Assembly: GCA_016935315.1 (NCBI GenBank)
Contig: JAFGRD010000116.1
Location: 1-64,000 of the forward strand
Direction of reading: 5' to 3'
DNA length: 64,000 nucleotides
Source of the DNA: Pirellulales bacterium
Lineage (GTDB): Bacteria; Planctomycetota; Planctomycetia; Pirellulales; Thermoguttaceae
Made by a program: the position numbers and the translations under genes. This document shows, piece after piece, positions 20,183 through 28,203 of the stretch. Every line of letters starts with the position of its first letter. Within the stretch, counting starts at the first letter, position 1. The notes beneath the pieces were generated by a model. It had not been told where the DNA came from. It searched no databases and saw only the letters and a program-made list of their open reading frames with translations.

Positions 20183-20234
20183 TTTTCCCTCTTTCATGTA
20201 GGCCCGAGTGCCGTTTCTTCAGAAAGTGCAGACC
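20183..20234 (+). repeat. 52-bp interspersed repeat, copy 1 (upstream of cysK)
   Basis: TTTTCCCTC, five variable bases, then TGTAGGCCCGAGTGCC and a segment ending AGAAAGTGCAGACC. A matching copy with one extra T and a handful of substitutions lies on the minus strand at 57495-57547. The core TTTCTTCAGAAAG is an imperfect inverted repeat. Both copies have the same orientation relative to the nearest downstream start codon (cysK here, the 57677 gene there), so a shared operator or mobile-repeat origin is possible. Confidence 0.6.
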
Positions 20235-20331
20235 AAGTGTAACCGCCCCGGAAAACGGCGGCAAGGGCAAGCTTTCTGGCGGCTCCCGTGCGCCCGGAGC
20301 ACGCGGACACACCGGGCACCTTCCTCACGGT

Positions 20332-20685
20332 TCAGGCGCTTTCCCCGGCGGCGCCGAGGTAGGCGACGCCGTGTACGGCCAGCCAGAGGACCACCGAGGC
20401 GCCGCCGATCAGCAAGGCGTAGCGCCGCCAATCGGCCATCGATGCGGGGCTGCCGTCGGCCTTGCGGCCCCGGAAACGGCGGATGTCCACGTATCGGGCA
20501 GCCAGAAGGCACCCGACAATTGCCCAGAAGAAGGCATCCGCCACGCCCAGCCAACCCGACGGGTTCTGGGCGATCGCTATGGCGCAGAACAACAGGATGA
20601 AGTTTCCGACGATCATCCAGAAAAGTCGCAAGAAACAGCCCGACGGAAGCTCGTACTTGACGTCTTGTTGCCTGGGATTCTCCAT
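20332..20685 (-). CDS. Small three-helix membrane protein
   Basis: 117 residues; ATG 20685 is preceded by AGGAGGTCACC, a strong ribosome-binding site. There are three hydrophobic helices (about 21-40, 47-64 and 92-110), with a basic loop (RYVDIRRFRGRKADG) between the second and third. No family recognised. It follows the VTC-type gene by 58 bases in the same direction and may belong to that transcript. Confidence 0.75.
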   Translation of the reverse strand: MENPRQQDVKYELPSGCFLRLFWMIVGNFILLFCAIAIAQNPSGWLGVADAFFWAIVGCLLAARYVDIRRFRGRKADGSPASMADWRRYALLIGGASVVLWLAVHGVAYLGAAGESA

Positions 20686-20743
20686 GGTGACCTCCTCAGT
20701 CGGGCAAGGCCCGCGGCCAACCGGACACGGTGGGCGTGCGAGG

Positions 20744-21541
20744 CTATCCTGGTGCGGGGGTGCTCCCGTCTGCGGCCACCAGGTGTCCCGGCCGGATGCC
20801 CATGGCCTCGATGCAATGGACGTACTTGGGGACCGAAACGCGATACAGATTGAACGTTTGCACCAGATCGCCCATCCACTGCGGGAAGCGGTCGGTGAAC
20901 TTCAGCTCGAGAATCACGCGATCGGCGTTACCGACCTCCGGACTGACTCCCCGCGTGGGCAGCGACAGCGGGGACCCCGGCTCGTAGGGGCTGCCCAACA
21001 GAAGCCGGTCGAAGGTCACGCGGACGGTATTGCTGGTGGGCGACACGTAGGCCTCGCGTCGATAGGAAACATAGACCGATCCGGTGGCGCCGATGCTGCT
21101 GCCGAGGTTGCAGAAGTTCAGCAGTGCCTTGACGGCATGCGCGCCGCCGTTGGTGCCCCAAAGCCAAGACTGGTCGGGGCCGTCACCCCGCAACAGATCG
21201 AGCACTCCTTGACGCGTGACCGTCGCGCGTTCCTTGAGAATCACATCCGAAACCCGGCGCTTGATTTCCAAAAACGCGGGACCGTCCGGGTCGTTGTCGT
21301 AGAAGCGGATGCGCAGCTTGAACCGGTTCTTCTCGCCGACGAGCGTCTGGTGGTAAAGAAACAGGTCCGCGTTGTCCAGGTAGAGACTGGAAATCCGGTA
21401 GGAGTTGCCATACTCGGGGTCGGCATACTCGTCGGGCAAAAGATACCCCTCGACGAACTGGCGGATACCCGCGGCGCACGGCTCGTCGACGATGTACTTG
21501 AACTCGAATCGACTGGACTGAAGACTATGTCGAAACGGCAT
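20744..21541 (-). CDS. VTC-domain polyphosphate polymerase-like protein
   Basis: 265 residues from ATG 21541, with AGGAGG nine bases upstream. The sequence shows the VTC tunnel fold: SSRFEFKYIVD near the N-terminus, YRISSLYLDNAD, RFKLRIRFYDND, AFLEIKRRVSD, VTFDR and ILELKF. The repeated basic residues plus the paired glutamates and lysine line the active site in VTC4, which makes polyphosphate from ATP. No membrane segment, so the enzyme is probably cytosolic. Its first 17 bases overlap the end of the HPF-like gene, coupling polyphosphate synthesis and ribosome hibernation genetically. Confidence 0.85.
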   Translation of the reverse strand: MPFRHSLQSSRFEFKYIVDEPCAAGIRQFVEGYLLPDEYADPEYGNSYRISSLYLDNADLFLYHQTLVGEKNRFKLRIRFYDNDPDGPAFLEIKRRVSDVILKERATVTRQGVLDLLRGDGPDQSWLWGTNGGAHAVKALLNFCNLGSSIGATGSVYVSYRREAYVSPTSNTVRVTFDRLLLGSPYEPGSPLSLPTRGVSPEVGNADRVILELKFTDRFPQWMGDLVQTFNLYRVSVPKYVHCIEAMGIRPGHLVAADGSTPAPG

Positions 21542-21947
21542 GGTCTTTCGCCTCCTGGTCCCGAGTCTCTTCCGGAGCAGGACGTTGCTGCTGCGAGTCG
21601 GCTCCCGCGATGCTGCGGCGCCGCTGATAGGTCCACCTGTGACGGGCGCGTTCCAGGGCCCGGGCGACCGTCCTTCCGGCGCGGTTGCTTGCCCGGGCAA
21701 CGGCCGCGCGCAGGTTCTGATCGTATTCGTCGATCACGATCGGACTGCTGCCGGCAGCCCGCAGATTGACCACGATCTGGCAGTGCTTGTCCACCCCCCC
21801 TCGCGGCCCATTTATGTCCCCCACCCGCACGCTCACGTGGTCGACGGCTCGCCCATAGCGCGCCAACGCGAAATAGAAGCGACGGTCGATGTACTCCCGC
21901 AGCTCCGTCGTGACCTTGACTCGCTGGCCGGAAACCGAGAATCGCAT
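21525..21947 (-). CDS. HPF/RaiA-family ribosome-associated protein
   Basis: 140 residues. The N-terminal 95 residues match the short HPF/YfiA fold: QRVKVTTELREYIDRRFYFALARYGRAVDHVSVRV, then CQIVVNLRAAGSSPIVIDEYDQNLRAAVARASNRAGRTVAR. Such proteins bind the 30S decoding centre and inactivate ribosomes in stress or stationary phase. The C-terminal tail (about 105-140) is polar and rich in Q, R and E, without the dimerisation domain of long HPF. It lies upstream of and overlaps the polyphosphate polymerase gene, and is divergent from an NhaR-like regulator. Confidence 0.85.
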   Translation of the reverse strand: MRFSVSGQRVKVTTELREYIDRRFYFALARYGRAVDHVSVRVGDINGPRGGVDKHCQIVVNLRAAGSSPIVIDEYDQNLRAAVARASNRAGRTVARALERARHRWTYQRRRSIAGADSQQQRPAPEETRDQEAKDHAVST

Positions 21948-22075
21948 GGCGTTCCCCTTGGCCTGTGGCGCCGGGTGGCTGAAACGTCTCTTGTGATTAT
22001 TTACGGCGGATACTACATTGACAAATAGAATCTCTGTCGCTTTTCCATAGATAATACCTATATGCGCTCGATCCC

Positions 22076-22978
22076 GTGGATTGGCTCAACTACCACCATC
22101 TCCTGTACTTCTGGACCGTCGCCCGCGAAGGCAGCATTGCCCGCGCGTGCGAGCGGCTCCACGTGGCCCAGCCGACCATCAGCAATCAATTGCGGAAGCT
22201 GGAGAAATCGATCGGCGAGAAGCTCTTCCAGCGGGCCGGCCGCCACCTCGTGTTGACCGAAACCGGACAACTCGTGATGCGGTATGCGGACGAAATCTTC
22301 TCCCTGGGCCAGGAGCTGACGGACGTGCTCCAGGACCGACCGACGGGCACTCCCTTGCGGTTTCTGGTCGGTGTGGCCGACGTCTTGCCCAAGCTGATTG
22401 CCTATCGGTTGCTCGAACCGGCGCTGCGCCTTCCGGAACCGGTGCAATTGACGTGTGACGAGGGCAAGCTCGACGACTTGCTGATGGAGCTTGCCGCGCA
22501 CCGTCTGGATATCGTCCTTTCCGACGTGCCCATGAGGCCCACGCTCAACGTGCGGGCGTACAGCCACCGGCTCGGCGAGTGCAGCGTGTCGGTCTTCGGC
22601 ACCGCCCGCCTGGCCCGCAAGCTCCAACCGGGCTTCCCCGGGTCGCTCGACGGCGCGCCCTTTCTCATGCCGCTGGGCAACACGGCCCTGCGACGAGCGT
22701 TGGAGCACTGGTTCGACTCGCAGCATATCCGGCCGCAAGTGGTGGCCGAATTCGAGGACAGCGCGTTGCTGAACGTTTTTGGCCAGGCGGGAGTCGGTGT
22801 CTTCACCGCCCCGTCGGCCATCGACAAGGAGACCTGCCGGCAGTACGGCGTTCGCCCGATCGGCGAGTTGCCGGGCGTGCGAGAGCGATACTACGCCATC
22901 TCGATCGAGAGGAAGCTGAAGCATCCGGCCGTGCTGGCGATCTCCCAAACGGCTCGCGAGGCGTTGTTCACCTATTGA
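22076..22978 (+). CDS. nhaR: LysR-family regulator, NhaR-like
   Basis: 300 residues from GTG 22076. The N-terminal winged helix-turn-helix (WLNYHHLLYFWTVAREGSIARACERLHVAQPTISNQLRKLEK) and the effector domain (FLVGVADVLPKLIAYRLLEPAL; LDIVLSDVPMRP; HWFDSQHIRPQVVAEFEDSALLNVFGQAGVGVF) track E. coli NhaR, the activator of nhaA, closely over the whole length. No antiporter gene is adjacent. Its divergent neighbour is the HPF-like gene, so this 128-base gap, which contains TTGACA at 22018-22023, may be its target. The symbol is by similarity only. Confidence 0.85.
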   Translation: MDWLNYHHLLYFWTVAREGSIARACERLHVAQPTISNQLRKLEKSIGEKLFQRAGRHLVLTETGQLVMRYADEIFSLGQELTDVLQDRPTGTPLRFLVGVADVLPKLIAYRLLEPALRLPEPVQLTCDEGKLDDLLMELAAHRLDIVLSDVPMRPTLNVRAYSHRLGECSVSVFGTARLARKLQPGFPGSLDGAPFLMPLGNTALRRALEHWFDSQHIRPQVVAEFEDSALLNVFGQAGVGVFTAPSAIDKETCRQYGVRPIGELPGVRERYYAISIERKLKHPAVLAISQTAREALFTY

Positions 22979-22992
22979 CGCCTGTACACTCA

Positions 22993-23178
22993 ATGATGCC
23001 GGCGGCCTTGGCGGCGTCGCTCGGTGTGGCCGCTGCGGCGGCGTACTGGATCGAGCAGCCGGCGCTGAGGAGACTCCGCGGGCTGTATCAGAGGGTTCGG
23101 CGGTCGGCGCCCGGCCGGTCGCAGCCGGCGCCGAGGTGCTTGTCGCTTCGGCCCGGGGTGGGCGAACCGGCCGCGTGA
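22993..23178 (+). pseudogene. Relic of an acyltransferase-3 C-terminus
   Basis: A 61-codon open stretch, MMPAALAASLGVAAAAAYWIEQPALRRLRG. The segment from the hydrophobic helix to YWIEQPALRRLR strongly resembles the last helix and conserved tail of membrane acyltransferase family 3 (OafA-like) proteins, which end in a helix followed by an IExP-xLR motif. Nothing of the preceding nine helices is present, so this is a truncated remnant. It could still be expressed as a tiny membrane peptide. The rest of the 22979-23433 gap holds nothing recognisable. Confidence 0.45.
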
Positions 23179-23433
23179 CCGGGATCCTGTCGAGGCGGCG
23201 AAACGGGGGCGAGACCGCAAGTCGTTTCTGCAGGACGACTTACGGCGATCATCCCCACCGCGAACCCGCCTTGATCCGCCTGGCACTCCTCCCTATAATC
23301 TGGCACGCTTGAAATCGAAGGCTTCTCACGTAAGGGCTGTTCTCCCTTCGTCTTACGATTCGCAACCGCGTCGTCGAAGCGTGGCGACTCGGGGAGCAAG
23401 GATGCCAGTCTGCTGAACGGTTACCAGCCGAAC

Positions 23434-26400
23434 ATGCCGGCCCGCTTCCGGTACGCAGCGACGCGGCTGCGCGCGACCGGTCGCGGTGCGCGCCGCGGCT
23501 GGACGCCGCCGGCACGACTCCGGCTGGCCGTGCCCGGGGCAATCGCTTTGGTCGTGTTGGCGGCGGCCGTCGGCGGGGCGCCCGCGCCGGCCGCGGGCCA
23601 GGTAGAGCTGCCCGAGCCGGAACGCGACCAGCCGATTCAGATTTCCGCCGAGGCGGCCAACCGATTCACGCAGGGAGCGTACGAAGTCTGGCTGTTGCGG
23701 GGCAACTGCCGGATCGGCCAGGGCTCGGCGCGGGTCCAAAGCCGGGAGGCCGTCCTTTGGATCGACCATGCCGGCGGCGGCGAGCGTTCGCCCGGCAAGG
23801 TCATCGCCTATCTGGAGGGCGACGTGTCGCGCGCGTTTGCGCGCGAGGGCAACGCGACCCGGCTGGAAGACGCCACGTGGTTGGGACGCTTTGAAACCAC
23901 CGCCGAGATCCGCGTCCACGCCGCCCGCGTGGCCGGTGAGCCCGACGTGCAGCCGGCCATCTATCTGCGGGGCCTGAAGCGTCGCCACCCGACGCCCGCC
24001 GAGGCCATCCGCCGGACGCAGTTCACCGCCAGCGACGCCCCGGTGGTCCAGGCCGGCACGCGAAGGATTCGCGTCTTCCCCCGCAGCAACGCCCCGGTGC
24101 AGGTCCAGTGGTTCCCCGATCCGCACAGCGATCAGTGGGTCGCGGTGATCGACTCGGGCGTAAACATGATCGTCGACGGCATCGACACGTTCGTCGAGGG
24201 GTTGGGCCAGCTCGATTCGATCGACGTCTCGGCCGACCGCATGGTGATTTGGACCCGCGACGCCCAGGAGCCCGACCTCAGCGGCCAGCGGCTCCAGGGC
24301 CAGCAGGCCCCGCTGGAAATCTACATGGAGGGCAACATCGCCTTCCGCCAGTTCATTTCCGGGCTGGGGGAGCAGGTGATCTACGCACAGCGGATGTATT
24401 ACGACGTGGCCAACCAGCGCGGCACGGTGATCGAGGCCGAACTGCTCACGCCCGTGCCCCAGTACCAAGGGCTGCTGCGGCTGAAGGCCCAGGTGCTGCA
24501 ACAATTGGGCCGCGACCGCTACTTCGCCCAAAACGGCTTCCTGACGTCCAGCCGCATGGGCCGGCCCGGCTATCGCATCCAGTCGGGCAACATCCAGTTC
24601 GAGGGCATCCAGCGGCCGCTGTTCGATCCGCTCAGCGGCCAGCCGATGATCGACGGACAGACCGGTCAGGCGATGATCGGCCACCAACGGCAAGTTACCT
24701 CGCAAGACAATGTGCTCTACCTCGGCGACGTGCCCGTCTTCTTCTGGCCGACGCTCTCGACCGATCTGGAGGACCCCACGTTCTACATCCGCGGCGCCCA
24801 GATCAAGAACGATCAGGTCTACGGGACGCAGATCCTGACCGACTGGAGCGCCTACGAGCTGCTGGGAATCCGCCACGCGCCGGCGGGAACCGATTGGGAC
24901 TTCAGCCTCGATTACCTCGGCGACCGGGGCTTCGGCCATGGGACCACGTTTCTCTACAGCCGCGACCATTTCTTCCACCTGCCGGGGCCGGCCGAAGGCC
25001 TGATCGACTACTGGGGGATCCAGGACCACGGCAGCGACGACCTGGGTGTGGACCGCCGCGGCCTGCTGCCCGAGAAAGACTACCGTTTCCGGCTCTTCGG
25101 CAAGCATCGCCAGCAATTGCCCGACGGGTTCCAGTGGACCGGCGAAGTCGGCTGGATCAGCGACCGCAACTTCCTGGAGGAGTACTACAAGCGGGAATGG
25201 GACGAGTTGAAGGACCAGACGACCGGGCTGGAGCTGAAACGCATCCGGGAGAACACCTCCTGGAGCATTGCGGCCGACGTGCGCCCCAACGAGTTCTTCA
25301 CGCAGACCGAGTGGCTTCCCCGCGGCGATCATTTTTGGCTGGGGCAATCGGTCTTCCGCGATGCGTTCACCTGGTTCGAGCATTCGCAGGCCGGCTACGG
25401 GCGGTTCCGCGTGCTGGAGCCCTCGACGGTCAATCCCGACCCGGCCTTCCGCTTCCTGCCTTGGGAGCAGAGGTCGGCCGAGGGCGCACGCCTGATCACC
25501 CGGCAGGAGATCGATTGGCCCCTGCAGCTTGGGCCGGTCAAGGTCGTGCCCTATGCCTTGGGCGAGCTGGGACATTGGGGACAAGACATCAATCACGACG
25601 ACGTGCAACGGGCCTATTGGCAGACGGGTCTGCGGGCCAGCATGCCCATGTGGCGGGCCGATCCGCTGGTCGAGAACCCGTTGTTCAACGTCCACGGGCT
25701 GGCCCATAAGGTCGTTTTCGACGTCGAGCTCGCCTTCGCCGAGTCGAACCGCGACATGGACCGCTTCCCGCTGTACGATCCGTTGGACGACGACTCGATC
25801 GAGGCCTTCCGACGGCGGCTGGCCCAAAACACGTTCGGCCTGCCGACCGTGCCCGAGCCGTTCGACCCCCGAAGCTACGCCCTGCGAACCGGGCTGGGCG
25901 GCTGGGTCACCTCGCCGGCGGCCGAGATCGCCGACGATTTGACGACGCTGCGGATGGGCGTGCGCCAACGCTGGCAGACGAAGCGGGGGATGCCGGGCAA
26001 TCGGCGGATCCTCGATTGGGTCGTGCTGGATACGGGCATGACCTGGTTTCCCGACGAGATGCGCGACGATTTCGGCAAGTCGGTGGGACTTCTGGACTAC
26101 GACTTCCGCTGGCACGTCGGCGACCGGCTCACGCTGCTTTCCGAGGGCGTCTTCGATTTCTTCCCCGACGGACAGCACGTGATGACCATCGGCGGGTTCC
26201 TCAGCCGGCCGCCGCGCGGGCGGCTCTATCTGGGGCTGCGACTGCTGGAGGGGCCCATCAGCAGCCACATCCTCTCGCTCTCCTACGACTATCAGATGAG
26301 CCCGAAGTGGATCTCGACCTTCGGCACCTCGATCGACTTCAAGGACGAGGGCAACCTGGGCCAGCGGTTCGCCATCACCCGCATCGGCGAGTCGCTGCTG

Positions 26401-26544
26401 ATCAGCGCCGGCTTCACCGTCGATCCGGCCCGCGACAACGTCGGCGTGAGCCTGGCCATCGAGCCCCGCTTCCTGCCGAAGAGCCGGCTGGGGCAGATGG
26501 GCGGCGCGCAGATTCCGGTGGCGGGAGTGTACGGGTTGGAGTGA
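23434..26544 (+). CDS. lptD: LptD/OstA-like outer-membrane LPS assembly protein
   Basis: 1036 residues from ATG 23434; no clear ribosome-binding site, so the exact start is uncertain. A basic N-terminus is followed by a hydrophobic export segment (about 30-55, ending APAAGQ). Residues about 65-140 and 275-420 carry OstA/LptA-type beta-jellyroll signatures (QISAEAANRFTQGAYEVWLLRGN; LEIYMEGNIAFRQ). The remainder alternates aromatic beta-strands as expected for the outer-membrane barrel, ending with strand-like segments. Its presence indicates an outer membrane with LPS-like lipid. dgkA follows nine bases later. Confidence 0.85.
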   Translation: MPARFRYAATRLRATGRGARRGWTPPARLRLAVPGAIALVVLAAAVGGAPAPAAGQVELPEPERDQPIQISAEAANRFTQGAYEVWLLRGNCRIGQGSARVQSREAVLWIDHAGGGERSPGKVIAYLEGDVSRAFAREGNATRLEDATWLGRFETTAEIRVHAARVAGEPDVQPAIYLRGLKRRHPTPAEAIRRTQFTASDAPVVQAGTRRIRVFPRSNAPVQVQWFPDPHSDQWVAVIDSGVNMIVDGIDTFVEGLGQLDSIDVSADRMVIWTRDAQEPDLSGQRLQGQQAPLEIYMEGNIAFRQFISGLGEQVIYAQRMYYDVANQRGTVIEAELLTPVPQYQGLLRLKAQVLQQLGRDRYFAQNGFLTSSRMGRPGYRIQSGNIQFEGIQRPLFDPLSGQPMIDGQTGQAMIGHQRQVTSQDNVLYLGDVPVFFWPTLSTDLEDPTFYIRGAQIKNDQVYGTQILTDWSAYELLGIRHAPAGTDWDFSLDYLGDRGFGHGTTFLYSRDHFFHLPGPAEGLIDYWGIQDHGSDDLGVDRRGLLPEKDYRFRLFGKHRQQLPDGFQWTGEVGWISDRNFLEEYYKREWDELKDQTTGLELKRIRENTSWSIAADVRPNEFFTQTEWLPRGDHFWLGQSVFRDAFTWFEHSQAGYGRFRVLEPSTVNPDPAFRFLPWEQRSAEGARLITRQEIDWPLQLGPVKVVPYALGELGHWGQDINHDDVQRAYWQTGLRASMPMWRADPLVENPLFNVHGLAHKVVFDVELAFAESNRDMDRFPLYDPLDDDSIEAFRRRLAQNTFGLPTVPEPFDPRSYALRTGLGGWVTSPAAEIADDLTTLRMGVRQRWQTKRGMPGNRRILDWVVLDTGMTWFPDEMRDDFGKSVGLLDYDFRWHVGDRLTLLSEGVFDFFPDGQHVMTIGGFLSRPPRGRLYLGLRLLEGPISSHILSLSYDYQMSPKWISTFGTSIDFKDEGNLGQRFAITRIGESLLISAGFTVDPARDNVGVSLAIEPRFLPKSRLGQMGGAQIPVAGVYGLE

Positions 26545-26553
26545 TCGCAAATC

Positions 26554-26946
26554 ATGAATGACGACGGGCGGCTACGAGAGCGCTCTTGGGGGGAGAAGTT
26601 CCGCGATGCGTTTCGCGGGATGAAGCAGGGGGTGCGCGGCCAGAGCAGCTTCTTCGTCCACTTCTTTGCCGCCGCGGCCGTGATCGCCGCCGCCCTGGTG
26701 CTGAAGATCGACGCCTTGGCCGAGTGGTGCCTGCTGCTGGTCTGCATCGCCATGGTGCTGACCGCCGAGATGTTCAACAGCGCGTTGGAGTCGTTGGCCA
26801 AGGCGATTACCGACCAGGACGACCCGAGTATCGAAAGTGCCCTGAACGTCAGCAGCGCCGCCGTGCTGCTGGCCTCGATCGGCGCCACCGTCGTCGGCGC
26901 GGTGGTCTTCATCAACCGGCTGGGCATGCTGGTGGGTTGGTGGTGA
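26554..26946 (+). CDS. dgkA: Diacylglycerol/undecaprenol kinase DgkA family
   Basis: 130 residues, three membrane helices (about 31-50, 55-75 and 98-125) and the family signature in AEMFNSALESLAKAITD, with the catalytic glutamate before the N-S-A-L-E stretch. It phosphorylates diacylglycerol or undecaprenol at the inner membrane, feeding lipid and envelope precursor recycling. It starts nine bases after lptD, so both are probably one transcript and share an envelope role. Confidence 0.93.
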   Translation: MNDDGRLRERSWGEKFRDAFRGMKQGVRGQSSFFVHFFAAAAVIAAALVLKIDALAEWCLLLVCIAMVLTAEMFNSALESLAKAITDQDDPSIESALNVSSAAVLLASIGATVVGAVVFINRLGMLVGWW

Positions 26947-26989
26947 CGCCGGACTCCCGCCCCGTGGCGCGGGGATCGCAAGCGCCACG

Positions 26990-28159
26990 CTACCGGCGCC
27001 GCGCCGCGTGCAGCACCAAGAGGGCCATCTCCGGCGGGCAGTTCAGCCGCACCGGCAACTCGCCGGAGACACCGCGGGTGACGTGCAGGATCGTGGGCGG
27101 GGCATAGAAAAGGCCCGAGGCGTACTTCACGCCGAGCGAGCTGGGCGAGAAGATCGGCCCGATCAGCGGAACACGGATCTGGCCGCCGTGCGTGTGGCCC
27201 GCCAACAGCAGATCGGCGTCGTGGCCCTGGGCCCAGCCGAGCTGGTCGGGGCTGTGGGAGAGGACGATCCGCAAGGGGCCGCCGTCGGCGCCGCGCGGCG
27301 GACACCGCGACATGTCGGCCGCCGGGGCCAGCCAGGGCAGCTCGTTGCCGGCCAAAACGACCGGCTCGCCCTGGATCTCGATCCGGACCCAGCGGCCGCC
27401 GAGGTCGACCAACCCGCCGTCGGCCAGCACCTGCCGCAGCCGCTTCATGTCCACCCGGACGTCATGGTTGCCCAGAATGTAGTAGACGCCGAACCGGGCG
27501 CGCAGCCGGCCGAGCGTGTCGGGAATCCAGTCGATGTAGTCGGAGTGGTCGACCAGGTCACCGGTGATGGCCACCAGGTCGGGCTCGGCTTCGTTGCTCC
27601 GTCGAATGACCTCCTCGAAATAGCCCTTGCCCACGCGGCCGGTGAAATGGAGATCGGAGACGTGGACGATCGTCAGGCCGTCCAGCGCCGGCCGGAGCCG
27701 CGGCACGTCGATCGCCCGCTCGGTGACGTCCAGCCGCAGGATCTCGTTGCCCGGCAGGTGGACCAGAAAGTGGTGGGCGTGTTCCCGCGAGGCCGGGTAG
27801 CCGGGCACGTTCCTCAGCACGTGGGAGCGGGTCTGGTGAAAGCGGAGCACGGCCGGCGGCCGGCGCAACACGACGCGAGCGGTCCACCAGGCGACGGCGG
27901 CCACCGCGGCCAGCCAGCATACGGCCAGGTACAGCATCACGGCCGGCGGGAGCCCGGCCCAGTCGACGCCGTGTCGCACGCCGGCCGGAAAGAACCGCCA
28001 TGCGATCAGCCCCGGCACCAGCACGAGGCCGGCCAGGAAGGTGGCCGTGACCATGTGGCCCATGCGGCAGGGAATCGCCAGCGAGTGGGTGCGGTTGACC
28101 AGCGCGACCCAAAGGAACGCGTGTCCCAACAGCGCCAACAAGATCAACAACAAGTCCAT
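26990..28159 (-). CDS. Membrane-anchored calcineurin-type metallophosphoesterase
   Basis: 389 residues from ATG 28159. An alternative start at ATG 28207 overlaps the upstream stop codon as ATGA and would add 16 residues. The N-terminal 125 residues contain three to four membrane helices. The phosphoesterase domain holds the complete metal-site set: HVSDLHFTG, AITGDLVDH, YYILGNHDVR, VLSHSP and LLLAGHTHGGQIR. This is the YkuE/YaeI-like layout, whose members act on lipid headgroup phosphates such as UDP-diacylglucosamine or bis-phosphate lipids; the substrate here is unknown. Confidence 0.9.
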   Translation of the reverse strand: MDLLLILLALLGHAFLWVALVNRTHSLAIPCRMGHMVTATFLAGLVLVPGLIAWRFFPAGVRHGVDWAGLPPAVMLYLAVCWLAAVAAVAWWTARVVLRRPPAVLRFHQTRSHVLRNVPGYPASREHAHHFLVHLPGNEILRLDVTERAIDVPRLRPALDGLTIVHVSDLHFTGRVGKGYFEEVIRRSNEAEPDLVAITGDLVDHSDYIDWIPDTLGRLRARFGVYYILGNHDVRVDMKRLRQVLADGGLVDLGGRWVRIEIQGEPVVLAGNELPWLAPAADMSRCPPRGADGGPLRIVLSHSPDQLGWAQGHDADLLLAGHTHGGQIRVPLIGPIFSPSSLGVKYASGLFYAPPTILHVTRGVSGELPVRLNCPPEMALLVLHAARRR

Positions 28160-28203
28160 GGCCGACCCGAAGTACCCATGACGAAGCGCGAACGCGCGCC
28201 GCG

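Noticed and set aside
22018-22055. TTGACA with GATAAT as a promoter for the NhaR-like gene
   Set aside because: The spacing is 26 bases, too long for a sigma-70 promoter, so it is mentioned only as part of the intergenic region.
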